DNA from: Massospora cicadina
Lineage: Eukaryota > Entomophthoromycota > Entomophthoromycetes > Entomophthorales > Entomophthoraceae
Length of the DNA: 64,000 nt
Assembly: GCA_022478985.1 (NCBI GenBank)
Contig: JAKSZP010002672.1
Location: forward strand, 1-64,000
Direction of reading: 5' to 3'
Under the pieces are notes generated by a model, which was not told where the DNA came from, did not search any database, and saw nothing but the letters and a program-made list of their open reading frames with translations. Of the stretch, positions 11,501 to 23,847 are shown in pieces. Position numbers and translations under genes: made by a program. The number at the start of each line of letters is the position of its first letter. The first letter of the stretch is position 1.

Positions 11501-12060
11501 TTAGTCCAGTTTCAACCACTTCCTGCATTTCTGGCAGAATAGCTACATCCTCCTTTGCTCAGATGGTAATCCCACAGCTCTTGTTCACATGATTTAGTAA
11601 TGTTTGAATCTTCCTTTTTGAATGATTTATAACCAAAATAAATATTTCTGTCCTCATATGCCAGATTTATGAAGTTATTTCTCTTGTTGAGGGATCATTC
11701 CCCTTCCGCTGGTAGATTAATGGCAACATCTGGCTCAGAATCAACAGAGCATCTCCTCAAAATCACACTTTACTCCATAATTGTGCATGAAGCTAGTACT
11801 GATTAGAATGGCATAACTCAGATTAGGTAAACCAGTTGCCAGTGAAGACATAGCAAAGGACTTAAACTGTTGTGGTGAAGCACCATACGGCCCACAGGAG
11901 ATAGTTGAGTCAGGGCCAGATGTCCCATACTGCTATATATGTTCCAATTCTGGATTGACTTTCAGTCACTTGACCACTTTAGTATAAACTATATTGAGCA
12001 GCGCTCCGCTGTTAATGATCGCCTTATTTGTACTTTCTTACTAGTATATTTGTGTATTTA
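8600..12060 (-). pseudogene. pol: Pol polyprotein of element B
   Basis: Heavily broken Gypsy-type Pol in minus sense. The protease at about 12030-11965 reads INSGALLNIVYTK, an Asn in place of the catalytic Asp. RT starts near 10960 with VKKKDGSNRVVIDY and continues QLNKITKKDSYPL to about 10850. Its catalytic palm region (about 10750-10600) is too decayed to read the metal-binding motif. RNase H-like coding lies at about 10240-10000. Integrase shows RGVRYIIVTNDHLMMWV in the open frame 9545-9330, followed by HGFPQVILIDNGT at about 9290-9250, which marks the second core Asp. A C-terminal stretch fades out near 8600. Stops are frequent in all domains. Order and orientation match gag remnants at 12.4-14.6 kb, so I treat both as one element. 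Confidence 0.75.
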
Positions 12061-12399
12061 CACTTAGAAAATAAGAAAGTTTATATCTACTGCATTTATA
12101 AAAAATTTATTTGCTGAATCAAAAATGTGAATCAATTGCTTGGATATATAAAGGAAGGAAATTTTTTACTGATTAAAATTGATACATTGGCGTCTTCTAA
12201 ATTATCATGCAATATTCTAGTTTCATCTTCAGTTGTTTGGACTTTATCTAAAAAATCTAAGCATAGGGGAAAGCCATTTCTTTTAAAAATTTTAATAGCA
12301 AAATCCTTAAATTTTGATCTAGTTATTGCGTTTATATCTTGGTACACTATCTGATGTTAGGGGATCTAGTTCAGGCTTATCCACAAATAGCCTTATTTT

Positions 12400-13159
12400 C
12401 CAAACTACCTGAAGATTTTTCAGGGAGATCATGATTACATGCAGTTCTAGACTATTCCGCGTCTAGACTGAATGATCTTTTTGCACCTCAGGAGTCTCTT
12501 TCTTTTCCTTTGGTTGCTCCAAGTTAACTTGATATTTCAATCATTTCTGTCCACGGGTATGTGTGAAATGTCCAGGTATGTCCACCATAGTTATAGGTCA
12601 TTTATGGTTTATTGGCTGGTCCTGTTCTATATGATAGTCTATCTTGATTTCCTTAAATGCCATATTCTCTAGGTTTATCCAAAAAATTGGGCTGGATTCT
12701 TAATAATAAGCACCTGATTATTTGGTTTATAACTACAACTTGGCACTTTGAAAGTTGACCTAAGCATCTTCAAGTATTCTACCATCTTTAAAACAGTACT
12801 ATTGCTAGTAAGAGCCAAACCATTGCCTGGTGGAGATCTCTGTAAGGTCATAGCACATTATTCACGGAAATTCTAGCATTAAACTGCATATTTCAATAGT
12901 ACATGCAAGAATCTGAGCTTCTTGGTAAAAATGATTGGCTAATATTCCCACCCTTTTGTCCTTATTATTACCGTATGCCCATATATCCTTTTTTTGGAGG
13001 TCATACGTTCTGGACTCCCAAATTCCTTCTTTATGGCTTCTTTTGCTTCTTTATAGCTCCACTTTTCCCACAAAGACATGTCAAAAGAGACTTTGTATTT
13101 GTTATTGTGATAATTAATGTAGGTGACAACTTTCTAAATATTGCTGTATCCATAAATAT
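12400..13159 (-). pseudogene. gag: Gag of element B, distal part (capsid)
   Basis: In minus sense about 13135-12940 reads a capsid-like stretch including KWSYKEAKEAIKKEFG and SPERMTSKK, comparable in pattern with YLIKEFGKEKRMT in element G. No intact zinc knuckle was found between here and the protease at 12 kb. The upstream half of this gag lies at 14045-14620, separated by a solo LTR. Frame breaks are present. Confidence 0.55.
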
Positions 13160-14044
13160 TTTCATGTTTAATTGACATAATAGTAGGGACAAATCGTAAT
13201 AATAAGGCAGAGCGTAAAAAGGCAAATAAACAAGCTAATGAACCTTCCTGACATGAAACACACCCTGGACCAACGTTGGATAAAGGCAAAATATGCCCAA
13301 GTTGGTTCTGGGGTGCGCAATATGGACATAGGGGCGTTACATCCCCAGCCTTGCAGTGTACCAGTTAATTATTAAATGAAGATGGTTCATTACGATTGCT
13401 AGGGAAATGGGGCTTCAAACTTTGTTCAGTTTACCATATTGCCAGATCTGTCAAAATCTTATTGCAGTCAATCACCCATGTGTGAGCATAATCAAGATAT
13501 AGTACCACAAAGGATGGCAATTTACGCTTATTGGTTGGATTGGGTGCAGTGCTTCGTCTGATGGAAAACTAGCCCCTTGATTCTTTATAATTAGTGTTTT
13601 GCAACAATCCTTCTTTTTTGGTTAACTGATTTAATAAAAAACTACGTTTAATTAGTTTTCTAGAGGATCCCATGGTCTGACCTCTTTGCAGACCTCCTCA
13701 AGTAGGTTTATAATAATATAGGTCATTAAAGTTTGTTAAAGTAACAATGGACTCTGGTGACACCCGTTGAAAGCCTGGTCCCCTCCATATCAAGGCGCCC
13801 AAGCACCCCAACTACGATTTGCACATGGTGATGGACTCCTCCCTGGGGTCCAACCAAGTTCTGGCATTTTTAGTATATTTAGCTACTTGTGCAATTTTAT
13901 ACCATGTCCCTGGGTCCCCTGTGCACCAACACCTTTTAAGATGCCCTATTTCCTTTGCTACTAGAGAATGGCTCCCTTATTGTGTGACTGTGCATTCCAC
14001 ACCACCTTTCATGAAATGAGAGAATTACAGATATTTTCCTGAAA
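13160..14044 (+). repeat. Solo LTR of family E, old copy
   Basis: Collinear, diverged match over its whole length to the LTRs of element E (42474-43331). Landmarks: TGACATAATAGT near the start, CTTCCTGAC and ACACCCTGGACCAACG at 13246-13275, and TGCAATTTTATACC near the end. About 885 bp against 858 bp in E. Flanks AATAT and AATAG could be a decayed 5-bp duplication if the right edge is one base shorter. It sits between two halves of the gag of B. No internal region is present, as expected after LTR-LTR recombination. Confidence 0.7.
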
Positions 14045-14620
14045 ATAGTCAAATCAAGTAACCAAAGAATTCAGAAAAATTATTTTAATAGAAAACAGGT
14101 AGCTTGGGCATGCTTGAAATCCTCAAAAATGATAGGGGCAGCGTAACAAACTTTAGGTGGACTGACGTGAAAGTAGCTTCATTTGTCATTTCAGGAAGGG
14201 CCGCAAAAGTATTTGGCATCTCCCAAATAGTCTGAATTGTATTTATAGCTTTATTTTCCACTTCAGTAACTCCCAAGTACTCCTCAAATTATTCATCATT
14301 GTGGTACTTTTCACGAGTAAAATTGCACTTGTAGACTTTTAGTTTGTGTGACAGTTTGAGTACTTAATCCTTCCAGGTCTTGTGCAGTCATTTTCCTGTA
14401 AGTGTCAACTCTTTTCCAATTCAACCTTAAAGCCGTTCTCAATGTCTTAACTTCTTTTAAGGGTGATGCTTCTTTCTTCTGTACGTCATATAAATGATCA
14501 TGCAATTTGAAGTTGTCTTTTGTATTCTTGAAGATCTCATCATCCAACTCGATTGCTTTTAATTTTTGCAAATTCAATTCAGGTTGAGTCACTAATTACA
14601 AAGCATTTCTATTGGTGATT
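14045..14620 (-). pseudogene. gag: Gag of element B, N-terminal coiled-coil part
   Basis: Two minus-strand frames, 14592-14311 and 14276-14085, form an upstream Gag section. The first is strongly charged and heptad-like (LQKLKAIELDDEIFKNTKDN, EVKTLRTALRLNWKRVDTYR), probably a coiled coil. Its position upstream of a capsid segment matches the coiled coils found in the gag of A, C, G and Y. It stops at the solo LTR and resumes at 13159. Not intact. The identification comes from position and composition rather than a recognised domain. Confidence 0.5.
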
Positions 14621-14849
14621 TCTACTTTAGTGCAAATTTTTCTCTCTTTATGTATCCTATTTGAGTATTAAATTGCTTTTTTATATCATTGGCAATATTC
14701 TTGATTTCTCATCGCACTTTCATCAAATAAAAAGACAATATTGGTCTTGTTAGTGGAAGCTACATTGGTTAATTAATAAGTTAGTCTCAAAATAATTTAG
14801 CAATATATGCTTCTGCGACTAAATAATGTTTATCAAAAGCATATTTTCA

Positions 14850-16310
14850 TTGGTTATTAAATCCAAGCTGATTGATATACTTTTCTGATAAATTCTGGAG
14901 TTTAAAATATCTAGATACTAGATTCTTATATGGGTGTTTGAGTGTTGAACAAATTAGAACGTGGAATTCAATCTTACACAATTTTTTTTTGAAAACTGGC
15001 GCCAAGTTGTTGCAATTAAATTTGCTTCTTGGCACTACTGTTTTGCATATATGCGACCAGATTAGTTAACTGCTTGTTGACTTGCCTGTATCATTTGCAT
15101 ATTTCTGGTTGTAGGTTGTACATAATTAATGACGTATCTTCAATATTGCAATAGTGCATAGATATCTGGCAATAATTTTTTTCATGTGAATTTAAGTGCT
15201 TAAAGTGTTATCTTCTTTCCTTTTGAGTAGTGGTATGGTGGAAGAGTCCACAGCTTCAGTCCAAATTATTAGAAAGGAATAATTTGTAATCCTTACATCA
15301 AGACTTTGCTAATACTGTCCAAACTACTTCTAATTGCTCTGAAAGTGGCACAAAAATGGTAACTGTAATCTTTTTACAATATCAATAGGTAAATATACTT
15401 AGCAACCACCAACGTACCAGCCTCTAAGTGAATACTGCTACCCTGACTAGCAGCCCGAGATTCCTCCTTCTAAAATTTTTATGCTTCATATTAATATATT
15501 AAATGAGTTGCTCTGCTTTTCATTAAAACTAACTCCTTTGTAGTGAGAACCAAATGTAAAAACCTTGGAGATTATACAGGTGCACAAGTTTGCTAAACTG
15601 ATGTTTAGATAGATAATATTTAGACTTCTAGGTTTATGAAAAACTATCCCAGTAAAGGATTTTTCTTTGAGTAATTTTGACATCTTTCAGGTAATTGCTG
15701 AGAAACAAGTTATTTTGACCTCACTTGGGGTAATTAGCACTAGAAAGATAAACATCTTCAACTTAAAGTAGACTTAATGATCAATTGACAATTCTAAGGT
15801 TTAGTTTATTTGGTTAGGGATGACATATAGGGTGAAAGTACTAGAAGAAGTGTGTATATCAATTGTGACTATCATAATTATCTCAGTAGCTTAATTGATA
15901 AGAATAAATATTGGTTTATATTACAGATGAATCCCAACTGATATTGATAGAAAATGTGTTCTAAAACGACACTCTAATCAGTTTTAAATTAGCTGTTACA
16001 ATTGATTGATTCACAATAATCAAATGTCCATTTCACAAGCCAACATACAAATACCACATGTCAGATAGTCCTTGAATAAACTATAACTATAAATTAAGTT
16101 GAATTTTTCATTTGTAAATTATTATTAATCATTTTATTGGTTATTATCACCAAAAAACAATTGTAATAAACAATCTTCTTAGTACTTAAACTATAAGCTT
16201 AATTGTAGATGAACCAATTAGCAATATAATTTGAAGATTAATGTATGTTAAGTGAGATAATGTGGTCATGTAAAAAGTACCACGCAAAGTCCTTGAAATG
16301 GGGGATAACC
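14850..16310. other. AT-rich stretch without recognisable coding
   Basis: Strongly AT-rich DNA between the gag of B and the left LTR of C. The leader and 5' LTR of B should lie here, but I could not find a primer-binding site or a repeat edge. Short open frames carry no recognisable motif. Confidence 0.5.
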
Positions 16311-17389
16311 TGTTAATAGTATCCCAACATCCTGAGGAATACCTGAGTCATTCACCAACCTTGGCTTGTTTAACATGTGAGGCCAACTCACTGCTCAGGG
16401 GTCTACTCCGCGCAGATTAAGCACCATATAGCCTTTGTAAGATCACAATCATCTTCGTAGAGCATATTCTTCTCTGATGCTACCCCTTGTAGCTTTGATC
16501 TCTTTGGTAAACTTTTTTTCTCATGAAGAATCTCATGTTGACACTCTTAAACATGTTTGTTATACATTGGCCCTTGAGACTCAATGGAAATCAATCCAAC
16601 CTCTCTCTTGGCATCTAGGCTCCAAGTATCTGCAATAGAGTGTCCTTGCTCAAACAGAGCATATCTCATACTGGTTAATGTATTCTGCGTACTGACTAAT
16701 CACATAATGATTACTAGTGATTAGCTCACTTAAACAAAGGATAAGTGAAAATAAAAGTGTAAACTGATATTCTGTGGAAAGGTTTTATTAAGTTAAAAGT
16801 GAAGTATCTTATATTTTAAGGGTAATTTAAGATACAAAAATATATGATTTTTTGTAAAATAATTATGATATCTGGTTTTGATATAGGGATTTTCAAGATA
16901 CCCTGGCTAGACTCTGTCTGATTGCTGCTTTAGTGGCCTCGTCCATTTGGTCCAAATCTCTGTAGCTGCAATTCTTCTCACGGTGGTTGTCCCTGAACCT
17001 GGATGTCCAGGGGCCCTTTCACTGGTCTCCAATTCTGTGTTTTGGGTGATTATATCTTTATGTAATATTAATTTACTTACCAGATTTGGTAGTACTCTGG
17101 TTGACATCAGGTTCAAGGGATGGAGCTTCTACAATGCATTTCACATCATGGTTTAAGAAAATCTCTTTATTGGATAGTATTCTGATTTGGTAAATACCCA
17201 CTTTCAAACTTAAACGCTATCATCTCTGTAATTCAGTCTGCTCATTGCAACATCATCATCTAGAATGCAAGTTATTTCAGCCCTTCAAAGGTATATAAGA
17301 GAGCTTATTTTCATACTGAATTTTTATAACATCTTCATCTTAATATACTAAATCTGCTGACTTATGAAACATAATTATTTTGCATGACA
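16311..17389 (-). repeat. 3' LTR of element C (diverged)
   Basis: Collinear with 22004-23193. Shared blocks include the ACTCACTGCTCAGGGG region near 16390 and the TATA-like/AATAAA block in minus sense at about 16820-16770 (TATAAGATACTTCA, then AATAAAACC). The minus-strand frame at 17116-16907 is a chance reading of LTR sequence; a related reading occurs in the other LTR at about 22.65 kb. Confidence 0.65.
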
Positions 17390-17399
17390 TTATCCCGAT

Positions 17400-19300
17400 G
17401 TTAGTGAAAAATCCTTTGCTTGCCCAAACATATAAAAGGGGCTTGTTCTCTCCCACCCATGGTGGGTTGGTCGCATGTACCTCCACCAGTTTAGGGATGA
17501 ATTTCAATCATTCCACTGGTCAAGGAATGATCTCCTTAACCGTTTGTGGCCTCATCTGCAACAACCTGGATGTTGCGCATACTTTAAGGCTGTTTATGGC
17601 TACTATAGCTTTGATCTTTTCTTCCTGGGGCTTGGTTCCCTTTGGGCTAATCTCATATCCAATAAACATCAGATGGATTTTCAGGAAGGAGCACTTGCTT
17701 TAATTAAGCTTCAGGTTTGACTCTCATAGTCAGGTAAACACTTCTCATAAGTGTTGTAGGTGCTCTTGAAAAGTGAGACTGAATACTGTAATTCATACAT
17801 ATAGATAAGCACAGATAACTTGAGTACTCCAAAGATTTGGTCCGTTGCTTTTCTGGAAGATGGCAGGGCGTTGCAAAGCCCCTGTGGCATCTTCATAGGT
17901 TTAAACGGTCCCTAAATTCTGATCAAAATGCACTTCTCTTGATCTTCAGGTGAGAGCTCCATCTGCTAGTAACCACTATCCAGGGAAATCGTAAAGGAGT
18001 ACTTTAATACTCCCAAGTGCCTCGGCGCAATGTCTAGTTTGATAAAGTGGGTACAAATTATTGGTACTTTGTTCAATTGGTGGTAATTTATAAGCACGTG
18101 GTGTGTTCCATCTTTCTTGCATACTAAGAGATGCTGTGAAGACCTCGGTCTCTTTGAGGGTCAATTAAGCAAGCTTCAGATAGCTGATTTAGATCCTTAG
18201 TGATAATTATATCTTTGGCTTTTAAATGGTGGTAGGCTTAGAATTTAATGAACGGCAGATCTGGTGTCCATCTTGTGAACCTCTCCTTTGCACAATACAT
18301 AGTCATTTGATCCAGTGCTGAAGATATCATTATACTCATACATGAACTCTTTCAATTCCTTATAATCCTTGTTAGTAAAATCCCTACAACCTAGTTCATT
18401 GAAATCTCCAACAATGTGTATTAAATCAATGGCATCGCATCTTGCAATCTGGCTTGAGTGAAAATTTGTCCTATCTTTAAATGAATAGGATGGGTGGTGA
18501 TGTTCCCCAATATGAAAGTCAGTTCTCAGGTATATCTGATATCAAAGAACTCATACAGTCCTCTTGGCTCCTGTTCTCTGATCCCATTTCAATATAATCT
18601 TTAAGTATTGAGGTTGTAGATATCTTCACACTGATTGAGAGTAACATTCGTTATTGTTTGCCAGGTATGATTTCATGGCTTTAATTGCGCTCAGTGGTAA
18701 ACCTTTATTTGTGCTAACCGTGGAAGGTAGTTGTTTAACGCCTTTCTTCGTAATAGTGTAGTAATTTGGGTATAAATATATATTTTTAACTAAACATGTC
18801 TTCTGCTTGCACAATTTGGCATCTTCATCCTTGAACACCAGCGACAGTTAGTAGCTGAGTATGCTTATGGTACTGGTGATAAAGTTGGTCTTAGCACAAA
18901 CTCAAGTAGAAAATCTGTGCCAATTAAGAAGTCATAGTTGTCTTTTTCCAGAACATTGCTGGATCTATAAGAACTATTCCAAATGTAGTGACAATGTGAG
19001 GTATGCTCACAAGGTGTGCGTGACATCTGGATCAACTGTCCAGTACTTGATGTTGTAGTCTATGTCTGACATAAATCTGAGTTACTTCATCTACTTGGAG
19101 GATATGATATTGACAGGTGCTCCGGTATCCATTACAGCCATGACGCAAACCCTCTGTATCTTTACCTCAACATTTTAACGCTCTTTCCAAACAGGTTTGC
19201 ACAAGTCAAAACATCAGTGTCTGTCTCTTCAAACTGATATAGAGCTTATCCCGTTGATGGGTCTTAGTGGTGCCCATGGCATCTGGTTCTATGCTTTTGA
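17400..19300 (-). pseudogene. pol: Truncated Pol of element C (protease-RT)
   Basis: In minus sense the protease appears at about 19145-19105 as VMDTGAPVNI with the catalytic DTG intact. RT follows: a start region (about 18180-18050) with stops, then ORF 17896-17711 containing MPQGLCNALPSSRK. The catalytic box is changed to YMYE in LIYMYELQYSV, where YMDD or YLDD is expected. The connection segment reads KCSFLKIHLMFIGYEISPKG at about 17690-17630, and KFIPKLVEV comes shortly after. Coding then fades into the 3' LTR. RNase H and integrase are absent, so C could have moved only with help even before the point damage. Confidence 0.75.
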
Positions 19301-19307
19301 AAGTATA

Positions 19308-20503
19308 TGTCATAAAGACCGAAAGTAACTGGATAATATTCCTCACCCACTGGAAGAAACCCTGCATGTATACCACCACCTAATATTTTAAAAAATATGA
19401 GATCAAGTCACGGACAAATTAATATACCCCCTTATAGATGAAGCTATCCCAAGAATTTTTCAGCTGGTTGGGATGACGTCATCCAAGTTAATTTGACATT
19501 TGTCAAACAAAAAAGTTTTCATTATGAAGATGACATCGATTACACTGACAACAACTATAAAGGTTTGACACCTTTTTACCTTTGAGGGCTTGAAATATTT
19601 TACAAGAGACTGATGACAAAGAAATAACCAAGCCATATTACCCTGATGAAAGCAATCAAACCTTCTGCCTAAACATTGCCCAAAAAGGCAACCAAACAGT
19701 ATCAAGAGTTGGTCAAACCCCTGACGTGAGGTTCATAAAAACACCGCCATCAAATGAAACTTGACTTGAGCAACATGTTATTAAATTAAGTAATAAATCA
19801 ATACCCAGAAGAGGTATTGCTTCCCCTAGCCCTAAAAATGGATATTAAGCAAGTGCCACATAACATCCTGGTTCAGGGATGTCCACCACAATACAGAGCT
19901 CTCATACCGAAGCAGAGAATCAAAATGGATGCTGCCATCAAGGAAGAAATCAATAAGAGACTTATTAGAGTTTGTAGGCCCCTAAAATATCGTCAAACCA
20001 CAGTTTTAATAAATCTTTAACTTACATTGATTTTAATTTGATATTATTTAAGTAGTATAAATACTTTAATTTTATTTTAAAATAAATTTCTACCACAGAA
20101 TCTTATGTTTATCCTTGTCTTCCACCTGAATTGGGTTTAAGTGAAGAAATTGCCAGTAACCATTCTGGGATCAAAAGAAGAAGACACTCTTTTAGGATAA
20201 CACCATGATTTAATGAGAACGCCAAGGAAGAGGATGTTCAAGGTTTCTATTGATTCTTGTGTTAGGCCAAAGTATTGAAGATATATTTAATAGTTCTAAG
20301 CTGAATATTGCCATAAGGGCGATGAACACTTTCAATGAGAAATCAATGCTACATTGGGTAGCATCAAAAGAAGATTTATACAGTGGGGAATTCCATGTCC
20401 CTTCAGAAGGTTGCCTGGTGTCTAATATGTGTGAACAGTACCCTCCACAGCAAGTAGGTTGACCAAGTTAAGCGAACAAGGACCAATGAGATGACTGTAG
20501 ACA
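19308..20503 (+). repeat. Inverted solo LTR of the C family
   Basis: The reverse complement of this segment matches 22004-23193 along its whole length. Landmarks: AACTTGCTGTGGAGGG with TTAGACACCAGGCAACCTT (20470-20400 in reverse), the TATAAATACTT and AATAAA block (about 20060-20090), AGCAATACCTCTTCTGG, and TGACGTCA at 19474-19481. Plus-strand termini TGTCATAAAGACC and CTGTAGACA fit an LTR of 1,196 bp lying opposite to C. Flanks GTATA and TCACA do not support a target duplication. The small open frames at 19817-20020 and 20250-20462 are LTR sequence, not genes. Confidence 0.8.
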
Positions 20504-20509
20504 TCACAA

Positions 20510-21960
20510 GCTTCTCTCCTTTCTAACAGTGTTGATTATTCATGTAGTTTTGGGTGTCTTATGGCAAGAAGGTATTGTTTAATCCAATTTCATCAATTCC
20601 ATTCACTTGTAGTCAATCAGGTACAGCAACCACACTAGGTGCTCCTAAAACGTGGTATCCTACACTTACTACACCCTCATCTTCATGATCATCTTTCCCT
20701 TCTTTGTGTTGATCCACCCAGTTTACTGCATTAGTGGCATCTTCAGTAGAGTACACATATTTCTTCTCAGTGGCATTTATCAGACATGAAAGCCAGAAGT
20801 GTCCAGGTTTATGGCACTTGTTGCAGGTAAATTATCTCCAAGCTGACGTTTCATAGGTTCTGAAGTCCTATCTTTAAGTATCTCACTCTTATCATATTGA
20901 CGTAGACAACCTTTCTTGTTTGCCAAGGAGGTGGTCCTAATGCCTTGTATTCTATCTTATAAGTTCCTTAGTCATCGAGTAGATCCTCCATGGTGGCCTT
21001 CATTAAAATCGCAGCCTTGATGGCAAAGGTCATGTGCACCTTTAAAGTGAGATGAATATCTAAGGAACTCAGTAGCACCAATTCCATATTTAGTAGGTCC
21101 AAAGTTCTTATTGTCCATAAAATTTTGAGACTTCAAATAGTAGTACTGGTATAGTTAATGACTGACTCAATATTTCCCATCTTCATAAGCGGGAAGTCTT
21201 GTTTCATGTTCTGAATGTAGTTAACACTTCTAAGCTCTGACAGGAGGACATCCCTCACTTCAGTCCGGGTTGATCAAGCCACAAAATTGTGATGATAATC
21301 TATTGAACCTTGCGACTCATGCAATCATGTATGTGGTGAGCTTTCTGGAAATCACTTGCGCCATCCATACTGTTCTCATACATCTTTAAAGACCTGCGAT
21401 GGTTCCCTCGCCAGGAGTATGCACTGTCTTGAAGTAGGGCTAAAAGTTTGGGTCCTTTTAAATAGTTTTAGCGCACATCGTGCCCATTGGCGCAGCAGTT
21501 GATTGAGTAGTCAAGATCAGTGCCTTTAACCTAGTAGCTGGTCAGGAAGAGATAGGGTCTGGTACAATATGCAGTTGAGCTTTCAACTCATCCAGATTCT
21601 TGTCCATGTTGTGCAGCATGGAATCTTTCTGCTTTAGATGCTCTACATGTTCTTTTAAAGTGTGGACATCCCTTCCATTCTTTTTTTCAAGAAACAACAG
21701 TTTTTCATCAAATTCCTTGGTAGTGGATAAATCTTTTTTACAGAGTGTGGTCCACTCACTATTGGTATAGCATCAATTTGGGATCTTCTAGTGTCTTCTT
21801 GAAGCGCTTAAGCTAATTACATAAATCTGTTACTTCTAATTCCAATATTTAGAGCCTCAAACGGATGGTTAGCTCCTCCCTTTCCAGAAATTTAGAGGAA
21901 TCTTCACCTTAATAGGCCTTCATATCTTCGTTATCAAACTTTCTTGGAAAATCTCATGCT
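20510..21960 (-). pseudogene. gag: Gag of element C
   Basis: Minus-strand Gag in pieces. A heptad-rich stretch near 21690-21570 (HVEHLKQKDSMLHNMDKNLD) is a likely coiled coil. A capsid-like region follows at about 21450-21000. A well-preserved CCHC zinc knuckle, CNKCHKPGHFWLSC, lies at 20825-20784 with the standard C-x2-C-x4-H-x4-C spacing. Such knuckles bind the RNA genome in the retrotransposon particle. Stops and shifts interrupt the capsid. The inverted LTR follows directly and separates gag from protease. Confidence 0.8.
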
Positions 21961-21988
21961 CTTCATTCTGGTTTGTTGTTGTCACCGC

Positions 21989-22002
21989 TGTAGTGAGCAC
22001 CA
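21989..22002 (-). promoter_or_regulatory. Primer-binding site of element C
   Basis: Plus-strand TGTAGTGAGCACCA, identical to the sites of A and of the TRIM-like element. The adjacent LTR edge seems to have lost a few bases compared with the inverted LTR copy. Confidence 0.8.
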
Positions 22003-22003
22003 C

Positions 22004-23193
22004 AGCCACCTCATCGGCACTTATCAATTAACTTGGTCAGCTAACTTGCTGTGGAGGGGTACTGTTCCACACAAATTAGACACCAGGCAACCTTATGAAG
22101 GGACATGGCATTCCCCACTGTACAAATCTTCTTCTGGTGCTTTACAATATAGCATTGCTTGCTTATTGCAACTGTTCATCGCATATGATAATACTCTGTT
22201 TATCACTCTCAAACATAAATTTGATATGGTGACCTATTAAAACTTAACAAAATCTTGATCAATATTTTCCTGTCATTCTCAGTAACCCAAGGTGTTATCT
22301 TAATCTATTTTATTCTTCTTTAGATCCCAGAATAATTACTGGCAATATTTTAACTTAAACCAAAGAAATGTTGTAAACAAGGATAAACTTAAGATTCTGT
22401 GGTAAAGAGTTTTATTATGAATAAAATTTGAAGTATTTTTATACTATTTGTATAAAGTCAAGATATAAAATTAATTTAAAATAGAAAATAATTGAGTGTG
22501 GTTTGGAAATATTGTAGATGCTTCACGAACCCTTAGTAAAACTCTTCTTAATTTTATGCCATGGTGGCGGCATCCATTTGGTTTGATGCTTCATTTTGAG
22601 AGATCTGTCTTACAGTGGACATCTGTGAGCTAGGATGTTTGGTGGACCTTTCTAATACCTTTTTCTAGGTCAGGTGGCAGCAATACCTCTTCTGGTTAAT
22701 GCTTTATAACTCACTTTGGTAATATAATGCTTGAGCTTAGGTTCTGTTGATGGCACTGCTTTGATGCACCTTGCTTCAGGGTTTCAATTGTCTCTCAAAA
22801 CTGGTTGATTGCTTTTCAGCAATATTTGGACAGAAGTTTTATTACAACCAATGAGGTAATTTGGCTTAAGCATTTCTTTTTCATCAGATTCTTGTAAATT
22901 ATTTTGGAGTCCTGAAGGTTTAAAAGGGGGTCAATTTCTATAGACATATTTGGTGACGTTAATAGTTGCTATACCAAAACTTCTTTAATTGTCAGGTTTC
23001 AACTAAAATTAAATGACGTCATCCCAGCGAGGTGGTAAACTCCTAGAGAAGTCATAATCTATAAAAGGTGGCTGATTCCCATGTCTGCGACTTGATCCTA
23101 CAAAATTAAATTTTGAGGTGTTTGTATACTCATAAGGTTCCTTCCAAAGGGCGAGTATTTATTCTTTAGCATACTTGTGGTGTCTTCACAACA
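22004..23193 (-). repeat. 5' LTR of element C
   Basis: About 1,190 bp, matched by the inverted copy at 19308-20503. In element sense it has TATAAAAATA (22443-22434) followed by AATAAA (22416-22411). On the opposite strand it has a perfect TGACGTCA palindrome (23014-23021) and TATAAAAGG (23060-23068). The right edge is ACAACA. Confidence 0.8.
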
Positions 23194-23305
23194 ATTAGCA
23201 TAATGTCCCAATTTTTGCATATGTGAAAAATGACCTGAGTGACATCAGCCTACTGAAACAAGGGATGTAAGGATGGTTAAATCTTTTTATTGGTAGATGT
23301 TACTA
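23194..23305 (-). other. Short remnant between elements C and D
   Basis: Minus strand reads MQKLGHYAN just beside the edge of C, resembling the second half of a Gag zinc knuckle. It could be part of element G that C and D inserted into, but 112 bp is too little to be sure. Confidence 0.3.
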
Positions 23306-23825
23306 TTTTCATGATTTCAGCCAAATCTGAATAATTGATCACCTTTGATTGAAGGATCTGAACCCAATATGGAGAATCAATTACCTCTGATGTTGGGGTT
23401 CAAACCAATTTAAAGGAAGGATTACTTCCGCTTTTGGGGTTCAACCCTGATCTAAAAAATTAGCTACCTCTGCTGTTGGGTTAAAAACTGATCTAGAGGA
23501 TTGATTACCTCTACTTCATAATATGTAGGATGGCCGCCAAAACCAAGCATAAAAAATTGGGTGAAGATCTTGGCTCAGAAGACCCTTGCAATTATATCCA
23601 ATAAATGTTACCTCAGCCCCTATAAGTATTACTTCCTATAGATAAAGTTATGACTACTTTCCTATGCAATTTTTTGGTTGCCACAATATTCAGCTAAAAA
23701 TAAGAATAGTCGACATATATGGACAATTATATCCAAAATGTATACTATAAATATCCTTACATTAGGGTTTTTGGGTTCCAAGAACTTTTACCTGGATGTT
23801 TATATACTTTCCTCACACCCTGACA
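23306..23825 (+). repeat. 5' LTR of element D
   Basis: Collinear with 40999-41477 but more diverged at its left end, so the start is good to about 10 bp. It ends in CACCCTGACA. The promoter block is CTATAAGTATT near 23613. Confidence 0.75.
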
Positions 23826-23831
23826 AATTCC

Positions 23832-23847
23832 TGGTGCTCCCTGCCAG
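23832..23847 (+). promoter_or_regulatory. Primer-binding site of element D
   Basis: TGGTGCTCCCTGCCAG, 6 nt after the 5' LTR. It matches the site of Y, and its first 8 bases match the TGGTGCTC of elements A, C, G and TRIM. Confidence 0.8.

Larger units (their letters stand above)
16311..23193 (-). mobile_element. Internally deleted Gypsy retrotransposon C
   Basis: Minus-strand element with diverged LTRs at about 16311-17389 and 22004-23193, and a primer-binding site at 21989-22002. It has gag with a good zinc knuckle, protease and RT. The RT connection segment (about 17700-17400) runs almost directly into the 3' LTR, leaving no space for RNase H or integrase, so the 3' part of pol has been lost. 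An inverted LTR of the same family (19308-20503) lies between gag and protease. No convincing target duplication was found. The left LTR is the more diverged, so its edge is approximate. Confidence 0.75.

Noticed and set aside
17380..17720. Plus-strand frames of 107 and 81 codons
   Set aside because: The minus strand of the same DNA reads the RT connection segment of C.
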